A stretch of DNA of 6,185 nt. It comes from Desulfamplus sp. (lineage in GTDB: Bacteria > Desulfobacterota > Desulfobacteria > Desulfobacterales > Desulfobacteraceae). This document shows positions 1-5,934 of the stretch, one piece after another (within the stretch, counting starts at the first letter, position 1; every line of letters starts with the position of its first letter). The stretch lies in the NCBI GenBank assembly GCA_015232935.1, contig JADFYT010000149.1, forward strand, positions 1 to 6,185, given 5' to 3'. The position numbers and the translations under genes were made by a program. The notes below the pieces were generated by a model that made no database searches, was not told where the DNA came from, and saw only the letters and a program-made list of their open reading frames with translations.

Positions 1-615
1 GGAGCAAGAGTTTTGTATGTTCTTGTAAATTTTAATGAATTTGCGTCAGATCCAATATCTGTATTTAAAATATGGAACGGTGGACTTGTGTTTTACGGCG
101 GATTTATTGCAGCCCTTGTAAGTGCTTTTCTCTTTGTAAGGAAAAAGGGTTTGCCGCTTGGGAAAACCGCTGATATCATTGCTCCTGCCATCGCACTTGG
201 ACACGCGATCGGGCGGATAGGATGTTTCTTTGCCGGCTGCTGCTATGGTCAAAGGTGCGATCTGCCGTGGGCAGTCATTTTTAAAGACTCCCAATCTCTT
301 GCTCCTCTCAACATTTACCTTCACCCGACCCAGATATATGAAGCAGTATCAAACCTTGTGCTTTTTGTAATTTTGCTTTTTGTGGATAACAGGAAAAAAA
401 GAGATGGTATAACCTTCTGGTTTTACATCTTTCTTTATGGACTTGTTCGCTCTTTTATCGAGACCTTCAGAGGAGATCCAAGAGGCGACTTTATTTCAGG
501 CTCCCTTTCTGTCTCCCAGGGAATAGGGCTTTCAATGTCAATTGCCGGACTTTGCATGGTTATCTATCTATCCATGACCAAAGTGTCCATGACCAAAAAA
601 AATATCATGGATTAA
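1..615 (+). CDS. lgt: Prolipoprotein diacylglyceryl transferase, 5'-truncated by window edge
   Basis: Lgt is an inner-membrane enzyme that transfers diacylglycerol from phosphatidylglycerol to the lipobox cysteine of prolipoproteins, the first step of lipoprotein maturation. The frame is open to base 1 and reads GARVLYVL, a typical internal Lgt segment, so the TTG at 13 is not the real start. About 55-65 N-terminal residues (first membrane helices) appear to lie outside the window. Visible landmarks in order are WNGGLVFYGG (about 73-102), GRIGCFFAGCCYG (211-249), HPTQIYE, and YGLVRSFIETFRGDPRGD near the C-terminus, separated by hydrophobic membrane segments. The Arg of GRxG and the Arg and Glu of VRxxxExFR match residues known to matter in E. 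coli Lgt (R143, R239, E243). By contrast, E. coli H103, N146 and E151 correspond to Tyr, Cys and Cys here, a variant I believe is common in this and related phyla. The C-terminus ends in a 5-codon tandem duplication. holA follows after 6 nt. Confidence 0.95.
   Translation, partial: GARVLYVLVNFNEFASDPISVFKIWNGGLVFYGGFIAALVSAFLFVRKKGLPLGKTADIIAPAIALGHAIGRIGCFFAGCCYGQRCDLPWAVIFKDSQSLAPLNIYLHPTQIYEAVSNLVLFVILLFVDNRKKRDGITFWFYIFLYGLVRSFIETFRGDPRGDFISGSLSVSQGIGLSMSIAGLCMVIYLSMTKVSMTKKNIMD
571..600 (+). repeat. 15-bp in-frame tandem duplication at the lgt 3' end
   Basis: Two adjacent 15-bp units, 571-585 and 586-600, share the first 12 bases (TCCATGACCAAA) and differ only in the last codon (GTG versus AAA). 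They encode SMTKV followed by SMTKK in the cytoplasmic tail of Lgt, just before the stop. The period is a multiple of three, so the frame is kept. This looks like a small slippage duplication. Confidence 0.85.
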
Positions 616-621
616 CATGAG

Positions 622-1998
622 ATGCCTGAGATTAAACACGATATCGCAACAACTTATCTGAATTCCCTTCAATCGGAAAAGATCCCGCCTCTTTTTTTTA
701 TCTGGGGGGAGGATTTTTTATGCAAAAAGGTCTTTGAAACGGTTATCTCCTTTTTGCTGCCAGGAAACCTCAAGGATTTTGGATATGAACTTCTGGAAGG
801 TGAAGAAGCTGTGGTTCCTGTTATCATGGAGAGGCTCTGCACATACTCTTTTTTTCAGGAAAGGCGGGTTGTCGCAATAAAAAACGCACCTCTTTTTACC
901 GCCGCAACATCTTCTTCAATACATGGTTTTAACAAGCATAACCTTGAAAACCTGATGCAGCTCATTGAAAAGGGATTTCCTGAGAATCACTACCTTGTAA
1001 TAACCTCTTCAACAGCTGATAAAAGGCGTGCTCTTTTTAATACTATCAAATCCAGAGGTATTGCATTTGACTGCACTGTTCCTCAGGGCAGCACAAAGGC
1101 GGATAAAGATGAACAGGCGGGTTTGCTTCACCTTGCCATGAAAGATATTCTTGACAGAACAGGCAAGGGAATTGACGGAGACGCATTTCAATCTCTTACT
1201 GATATGACAGGGTTTGACCCTGTTGCCCTTAATGACAACCTTGAACGCCTCACCTCATTTATCGGTACCAGAGACAGAATCACCCTCAAGGATGTCCAGG
1301 CTGTTGTAAAGCGGACAAAAAAAGACGCTGTTTTTGAGCTTACAAATGCAGTCGCACAAAAAAATCTCGATTCCGCCCTGTTCTATTACAAGTCTCTTTG
1401 TGACAGCGGATTTCATCCACTTCAGCTTCTTGCTTCAATCGTTAACCAGATGCGCAAGGTACTTGTTGTCAAGGCCTTTGTCGTGGATCAGGCACAAAGG
1501 GGAAATACCTGCTGGCGTAAAGGAGGCCAGAGTTACCAGCAATTTACAGGCAATACCATCCCCTTTGTGACCAATGCAGACCTGAATCTTCAGGATTTGC
1601 TCAGGCAATGGAATGAGGAAACTGAAAAGAGTCATGCTGATAGAGCCAGCAATCTGGATGAGATATCTGAACCAGATTCAAATAATGGCACGTCTGATTC
1701 TAAAAATGGCAAGGGCAAAAAGAGAATTTCTGCTGACAAAAAGAGTGTGCCTGCTAAAAAAGGCACCGCAGATAAAAAAATTACCACTGACCTTGCAATT
1801 GCCTCTGGTTCAAAAAGCATGTATCCTGTCTATCAGACATTTTTGAAATCAGACAATTTCAGACTGGATGAACTAGCGTCAATAATGATGGAGCTAAGCG
1901 ACCTGGACTACAGGTTCAAATCCTCATCAGATGAATATCCGGCAATTGTGCTTGAGGAGATGATAATCAGAATCTGTACCGGCAGCATTCATAAATAA
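622..1998 (+). CDS. holA: DNA polymerase III subunit delta (clamp loader)
   Basis: HolA is the delta subunit of the clamp loader; it binds the beta sliding clamp and opens it so that it can be loaded on primed DNA. The N-terminal part has the delta-family pattern: PPLFFIWGEDFLCKKVFE near residues 22-40, then SFFQERRVVAIKNAPLF (about 76-92) and HYLVITSSTADKRRALF. The middle domain includes DRTGKGIDGDAFQSLTDMTG and the helix VFELTNAVAQKNLDSAL, and the collar domain begins with HPLQLLASIVNQMRKVLVV. The protein has 458 residues, against roughly 320-350 for the family. The excess lies at about residues 289-397, inside the C-terminal collar domain. It has an aromatic/hydrophobic first part (YQQFTGNTIPFV, DLLRQW) followed by a Lys/Asp/Ser-rich low-complexity stretch (about 337-390). 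The family ending resumes at MYPVYQTFLKSDNF and finishes with EEMIIRICTG. The ATG at 622 has only a weak GGA (609-611) 10 nt upstream, so initiation may rely on coupling to lgt. Confidence 0.9.
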   Translation: MPEIKHDIATTYLNSLQSEKIPPLFFIWGEDFLCKKVFETVISFLLPGNLKDFGYELLEGEEAVVPVIMERLCTYSFFQERRVVAIKNAPLFTAATSSSIHGFNKHNLENLMQLIEKGFPENHYLVITSSTADKRRALFNTIKSRGIAFDCTVPQGSTKADKDEQAGLLHLAMKDILDRTGKGIDGDAFQSLTDMTGFDPVALNDNLERLTSFIGTRDRITLKDVQAVVKRTKKDAVFELTNAVAQKNLDSALFYYKSLCDSGFHPLQLLASIVNQMRKVLVVKAFVVDQAQRGNTCWRKGGQSYQQFTGNTIPFVTNADLNLQDLLRQWNEETEKSHADRASNLDEISEPDSNNGTSDSKNGKGKKRISADKKSVPAKKGTADKKITTDLAIASGSKSMYPVYQTFLKSDNFRLDELASIMMELSDLDYRFKSSSDEYPAIVLEEMIIRICTGSIHK

Positions 1999-2023
1999 CC
2001 ATAACCAATGGAGATTTCAAGAA

Positions 2024-3523
2024 ATGATTAAAAAAACAAAAATAGTTGCCACAATATCTGACAAGAATTGTGAGCCGGAATTTTTAAGACAGCTCCATGA
2101 GGCAGGGATGGATGTTGTCCGGCTCAACACTGCTCACCAGACCCATCAGGAGGCTCTCAAGGTGATTGAGAATGTCAGAAAAATCTCTTCCCGAATCGCC
2201 ATTCTCATTGACACCAAAGGGCCGGAAATCAGAACCTGCCCTATGGACGCTTCTATCAAGGCTGTTTACGGTGACTGTGTGCTTATCAAGGGCAGGCCGG
2301 TTGACCATGACTCATCAGGCAAGGCCATGTCTGGTGGATCATCATGCAAGGGGGGGGCTGCCCGGGACTTGCCTGACAAAAAGGCAGATCTTACGGCAAA
2401 ACAGGTTGTGTATGTGTCATATCCTGATTTTGTAAAAGATGTGCCTGTTGACAGTTCAATCCTGATTGACGATGGATCAATTGCCCTTACCGTAACAGCT
2501 AAAAATGAAGAGCATCTGGTTTGCCGGGTTGAAAATGATGGCATGATCGACGGAAGAAAGAGCGTCAATATACCTTCGGTTCATGTGACGTTACCCGCCT
2601 TGAGCGAAAAGGATAAGGGATTTATCGAATTCGCAGCAGATCAGGACATAGATTTTATTGCCCACTCGTTTGTAAGAAACAAGGAAGATGTTCTTGCTGT
2701 TCAGGAGATACTTGACAGTAAAAACAGCAGGGCAAAGATAATTGCCAAGATAGAAAACAGCGAAGGGGTAGAAAATTTAGACGAGATTCTTGAGCATGTC
2801 TATGGGGTAATGATCGCACGTGGAGACCTTGCTGTCGAGATTCCTGCTGAAAAAATACCCCTGGTGCAAAAAAAGATAATCAGAACCTGCATTGAAAAAA
2901 GAAAGCCTGTGATAGTTGCCACACAGATGCTCCACTCAATGATCAAATCCCCAAGACCAACAAGAGCCGAGGTTTCCGATGTTGCCAATGCCTGTTTTGA
3001 CTTTGCCGATGCCCTTATGCTGTCAGGAGAGACTGCAAATGGTGCCTATCCTCTGGAGTCTGTAAAGATGATGGCCAAAATAGCTGCTGAGGTTGAGTCC
3101 GGCAGGCAGTCTTTTCTTGATGTACCGTATATGCACCATAACAAGGTGGTGGCCTATCTTGCAAAGGCTGCGGTAAAGGCATCAATGCGTCTTAATACCC
3201 GCGCGATAATAGCTGACTCCATCTCAGGAGATACAATAAGGGCAATAGCTGCCTACAGAGGCGATAATCCTGTTTACGCACAGATTTATGACAAGAGAGT
3301 CGTTCGTGAGCTTGCACTCTCTTACGGTGTTACGGCTGACTATGTGGCCATGGAGATCAGTTCATCCGAGCTTTTGCGCAAATCCATATCAGGTCTGGTA
3401 AAGAAAAAACAGTTTTCTCCTGATACCCTGATTACAGTGCTTGCCGGACACTTTGGAGGCAAGCATGGAGCCTCGTATATCGAGATAAGTACAGCAGGCA
3501 GCATCATGGAAGGACGGTGTTGA
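2024..3523 (+). CDS. pyk: Pyruvate kinase, NTAH-type variant
   Basis: Cytoplasmic pyruvate kinase converts phosphoenolpyruvate and ADP to pyruvate and ATP, the last step of glycolysis. The TIM-barrel motifs are all present: DTKGPEIRT (63-71), the IIAKIENSEG signature with catalytic K242 and metal ligand E244, ARGDLAVEIP with metal ligand D268, ATQMLHSM with T300, PRPTRAEVSDVANA, and LSGETANGAYP. Spacings among K242, E244, D268 and T300 match rabbit muscle enzyme K269, E271, D295 and T327. The B domain holds an extra Gly/Ser/Lys-rich stretch (about 94-126), making the protein 499 residues versus about 470-480 in typical bacterial enzymes. The potassium-site motif reads RLNTAHQ instead of RxNFSHG, so the usual Ser ligand is Ala, while Glu68, the residue linked to potassium dependence, is kept. 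From memory, Bacteroidetes enzymes share NTAH and the AGxFGxxxGASYIEIS-like ending. GGAG (2010-2013) lies 10 nt before the ATG, 25 nt after the holA stop. Confidence 0.93.
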   Translation: MIKKTKIVATISDKNCEPEFLRQLHEAGMDVVRLNTAHQTHQEALKVIENVRKISSRIAILIDTKGPEIRTCPMDASIKAVYGDCVLIKGRPVDHDSSGKAMSGGSSCKGGAARDLPDKKADLTAKQVVYVSYPDFVKDVPVDSSILIDDGSIALTVTAKNEEHLVCRVENDGMIDGRKSVNIPSVHVTLPALSEKDKGFIEFAADQDIDFIAHSFVRNKEDVLAVQEILDSKNSRAKIIAKIENSEGVENLDEILEHVYGVMIARGDLAVEIPAEKIPLVQKKIIRTCIEKRKPVIVATQMLHSMIKSPRPTRAEVSDVANACFDFADALMLSGETANGAYPLESVKMMAKIAAEVESGRQSFLDVPYMHHNKVVAYLAKAAVKASMRLNTRAIIADSISGDTIRAIAAYRGDNPVYAQIYDKRVVRELALSYGVTADYVAMEISSSELLRKSISGLVKKKQFSPDTLITVLAGHFGGKHGASYIEISTAGSIMEGRC

Positions 3524-3618
3524 ATATTGCCGGTACTCAAAGCGTCATGGAAAAGTGGCCGGAAAAATCATGGAAAGGCGGCACTGAATCTCTGTGAAAT
3601 TATACAAAGTTCTGTAAA

Positions 3619-3660
3619 ATCGTGCAGGTTTTTGCTAAATATGTTGCAATCCTGCACGAT
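3619..3660 (-). terminator. Perfect 10-bp hairpin between convergent genes, probable terminator
   Basis: ATCGTGCAGG (3619-3628) is the exact reverse complement of CCTGCACGAT (3651-3660), with a 22-nt loop in which TTGC (3632-3635) can also pair with GCAA (3646-3649). The hairpin lies in the 179-nt gap between the pyk stop and the stop of the minus-strand small gene. Read on the minus strand it is followed by GATTTTAC, a short U run, so it best fits an intrinsic terminator of that gene. On the plus strand it is followed by AAAAATG and a G8 tract, not a U tract, so termination of pyk here is less certain. It could instead be an RNA-stabilising 3' hairpin. Confidence 0.5.
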
Positions 3661-3702
3661 AAAAATGGGGGGGGAATACAAGTTGACCGGGGATAATCTG
3701 GA

Positions 3703-3978
3703 TTATTCAGAAGCGGCAGGCTTTTCAAAAGCAAGAAGCTGTTTGTTGGCTTCTGTCAGATTTAGCCACTTGCCATAAGGAATACTTGTGATATTGTTCA
3801 GATCATAGTTGGGGATCAAGCCAAAATTTGGCGATGCGATATAGACAACTGTTCTTTTTTTGGGTGCCAGCTCCTCCTGTCCCCCATCCTGCACAGCAAT
3901 CTTTTTTCCCACAAACAGCTTGGCCTTGTCACTTAAATTTTTAGTCTCCTGTGGCTGGTATAGAGCTTCGTAAAACAT
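3703..3978 (-). CDS. Small hypothetical protein, about 91 residues
   Basis: I do not recognise this protein. The reading frame extends upstream to an ATG at 4018-4020 (105 residues), but I prefer the ATG at 3976-3978. It is preceded by a good Shine-Dalgarno, AAAGGA (minus strand, 3986-3991), 7 nt upstream, whereas the first ATG has no clear ribosome site and directly follows an in-frame TAA. The product starts MFYEALYQPQETKN and is soluble-looking, with no signal peptide, membrane helix or cysteine. It has a Lys-rich centre (VGKKIAVQDGG, LAPKKRTVVYIASPNFG) that alternates like beta strands, then IPYGKWLNLTEANKQLL, likely a helix. About 31% of codons begin with G, which supports real coding. 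It is convergent with pyk and divergent from selO, so it is probably transcribed alone. A remnant of a longer protein cannot be excluded. Confidence 0.6.
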   Translation of the reverse strand: MFYEALYQPQETKNLSDKAKLFVGKKIAVQDGGQEELAPKKRTVVYIASPNFGLIPNYDLNNITSIPYGKWLNLTEANKQLLAFEKPAASE

Positions 3979-4018
3979 GTTCCCATCCTTTAATAAAAGT
4001 GCCCTGTGTAAGATGTCC

Positions 4019-4045
4019 ATTTAATCTGTATCAAGCAGATGTAAA
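4019..4045 (-). promoter_or_regulatory. Possible sigma70-like promoter for the small minus-strand gene
   Basis: On the minus strand, TTTACA (plus coordinates 4040-4045; five of six matches to TTGACA) and TTAAAT (4019-4024; five of six to TATAAT) are separated by 15 nt, shorter than the ideal 17. A transcript from here would begin near 4012 and leave a short leader before the ATG at 3978, which agrees with the preferred start over the upstream ATG at 4020. AT-rich intergenic DNA gives such matches easily, so this is weak. Confidence 0.25.
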
Positions 4046-4089
4046 ATGGCACCTCTCCTGGTTACGAGTGATGACCGGAATGTGATGTA

Positions 4090-4115
4090 CATGGCTCTTA
4101 TACACAAAAGCCGTG
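4090..4115. other. Short hairpin in the divergent intergenic region upstream of selO
   Basis: CATGGCT (4090-4096) can pair with AGCCGTG (4109-4115) over 7 bp, including one G-T wobble if formed as RNA, around a 12-nt loop. The adjoining ATGTACAT (4085-4092) is a perfect 8-bp palindrome. Both lie about 70-100 nt before the selO start, where an operator or leader structure could sit. No regulator family is recognisable, and chance occurrence is quite possible. Confidence 0.2.
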
Positions 4116-4185
4116 ATTAAATAAACAGGAAAATGTTACTGGCGGACTTGATTCTTTCAGAGCTGTAAAATGGAGCACAATACTT

Positions 4186-5910
4186 ATGAACAGATTGATA
4201 TTTGACAACTCCTTTACAAGAGAACTTCCGGCGGATCCCGAGAAAGCCAATTATCGCCGCCAGGTAACAGGTGCCTGTTACTCAAGAGTAAAACCCGCCC
4301 CTGTGGCCGCACCAAAACTTGTCGCCTGCTCTCTGGAAACCGCACAATTGCTGGATCTTTCGGCAGATGCGTGCGGGAGAGATGAGTTCACACAGATTTT
4401 TTCAGGAAACAGGCTGCTGCCTGGAATGGATCCATATGCCGCATGTTATGGAGGCCATCAGTTTGGAAACTGGGCAGGACAGCTTGGAGATGGAAGAGCT
4501 ATCAATCTTGGAGAGATAATAAACAGGAAATCACAACGCCTCACATTGCAGTTAAAAGGGGCTGGATCGACTCCATACTCCCGCAACGCTGACGGCCTTG
4601 CCGTACTTCGCTCGTCAGTCAGGGAGTTTTTGTGCAGCGAGGCCATGTTTCACCTTGGAGTTCCCACAACCCGGGCATTGAGCCTGATATTGACAGGCGA
4701 GATGGTTGAACGGGACATGTTTTATGATGGCCACCCCAAAGAGGAGCCTGGAGCTGTTGTATGCCGTGTTGCCCCTTCGTTCACAAGATTTGGCAATTTC
4801 GAGATTTTCGCATCCCGCAACGAAACAGGAGTGCTCAAGCAGCTTCTGGATTACACAATAAGGACAGACTTTCCTGATCCTGGAGAATCTGTTATCCCTG
4901 ATACCAGAGGCTATATTGCCCCTTATCCCGAAAAATCTGTTAACAGGGTTTACATTAACTGGTTTGAAGATGTGTGCAGGCGTACCGCTGACATGATTGC
5001 GCACTGGATGCGTGTTGGATTTGTGCATGGAGTCATGAACACTGACAATATGTCTGTTCTTGGCCTTACAATAGATTACGGACCCTATGGCTGGCTTGAA
5101 AATTATGATCCAAACTGGACTCCCAACACCACAGACGCCAATGGCCGCCGTTACCGCTTTGGCCACCAGCCATCCGTTGCACACTGGAACCTTGCACAGC
5201 TTGCCAATGCGATATATCCTGTTGTTGGTGATGTTGACGCACTCCAGCAGGCACTTTCAGTATATGCGAGCCGTTTTCAGGAGCAGTGGAATATAATGGT
5301 TGGTGCAAAACTTGGACTTCGGGAATTTGAGCCTGATACAGACAAGGAACTTGCCAACGAGCTTTTTACAATCCTCTCTCTTGTGGAGACAGACATGACA
5401 ATTTTCTTCAGAAGACTTGCCCTGGTTGATTTCAGTGGTTACGAGGAGGACGGCAGCTACAAAAGCACAGAGAGCATGGTCAAAAAAACAGAAAACACGG
5501 GTGCGGGGAATGCTGGCAAAAAGCCGAAGCCGAACAGCATAAATCGCGATTTGCTGCCCGAAACTCTGATGGATGCCTATTATGTTCCCGAACAGTTGAC
5601 AGACGATTACAAAAACCGTATGGCCAGGTGGCTAAAGCGTTATGCACAGCGTATCACAAGGGACAATCTGCCTCATGAAACACGAAGAGTTAACATGAAT
5701 TCTGTGAATCCAAAATATGTCCTCAGAAACTACCTTGCACAACTGGCTATTGACAAGGCTGAACAGGAAGATTTCTCCATGATTCATGATTTGCTCGAAA
5801 CTCTTCGCAATCCATACAGCGAACAGCCGGACAAAGAACATTTTGCTATAAAAAGACCTGACTGGGCACGCCACAGGCCAGGTTGTTCCATGCTTTCATG
5901 CAGTTCATGA
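4186..5910 (+). CDS. selO: Protein adenylyltransferase SelO (YdiU family)
   Basis: SelO is a kinase-fold enzyme that binds ATP in a flipped orientation and attaches AMP to Ser, Thr or Tyr of target proteins; in E. coli it is linked to redox and oxidative-stress targets. The 574 residues cover the whole family, from NSFTRELPADPE and ACYSRVKPAPVAAP at the start, through YGGHQFGNWAGQLGDGRA (88-105), LQLKGAGSTPYSR (121-133), REFLCSEAM, GFVHGVMNTDNMS and TIDYGPYGWLE, to DWARHRPG and the terminal SCSS. K124, E147, D287, N288 and D297 align with K113, E136, D252, N253 and D262 of the Pseudomonas syringae enzyme, with matching spacing within each pair, so it should be active. The terminal Cys (TGC) occupies the place of selenocysteine in animal SelO. 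A hydrophilic Lys/Gly/Asn-rich linker at about 426-454 contributes to a length above the 478 residues of E. coli YdiU. GGAG (4172-4175) lies 10 nt before the ATG. It appears monocistronic. Confidence 0.95.
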   Translation: MNRLIFDNSFTRELPADPEKANYRRQVTGACYSRVKPAPVAAPKLVACSLETAQLLDLSADACGRDEFTQIFSGNRLLPGMDPYAACYGGHQFGNWAGQLGDGRAINLGEIINRKSQRLTLQLKGAGSTPYSRNADGLAVLRSSVREFLCSEAMFHLGVPTTRALSLILTGEMVERDMFYDGHPKEEPGAVVCRVAPSFTRFGNFEIFASRNETGVLKQLLDYTIRTDFPDPGESVIPDTRGYIAPYPEKSVNRVYINWFEDVCRRTADMIAHWMRVGFVHGVMNTDNMSVLGLTIDYGPYGWLENYDPNWTPNTTDANGRRYRFGHQPSVAHWNLAQLANAIYPVVGDVDALQQALSVYASRFQEQWNIMVGAKLGLREFEPDTDKELANELFTILSLVETDMTIFFRRLALVDFSGYEEDGSYKSTESMVKKTENTGAGNAGKKPKPNSINRDLLPETLMDAYYVPEQLTDDYKNRMARWLKRYAQRITRDNLPHETRRVNMNSVNPKYVLRNYLAQLAIDKAEQEDFSMIHDLLETLRNPYSEQPDKEHFAIKRPDWARHRPGCSMLSCSS

Positions 5911-5934
5911 ACAGCCCGGTTCACTCAAAAACAA

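Noticed and set aside
3527..3778. Plus-strand 83-codon frame starting at TTG just after pyk.
   Set aside because: It has a poor start without a well-spaced ribosome site, runs through the hairpin and G8 tract, and overlaps the better supported minus-strand gene; it is likely a chance open frame.
3979..4020. Upstream ATG at 4018-4020 as start of the small minus-strand gene.
   Set aside because: It has no clear Shine-Dalgarno, while the ATG at 3976-3978 has AAAGGA 7 nt upstream; the longer form is kept only as an alternative.
4047..4063. TGGCAC followed by TGGTTA, resembling a sigma54 promoter upstream of selO.
   Set aside because: The -12 element requires GC (TTGC); here the position holds GG, so the key dinucleotide is missing.
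4615..5184. Minus-strand 189-codon frame inside selO.
   Set aside because: The plus-strand SelO protein is fully family-conserved across this stretch, so the antisense frame is a shadow.
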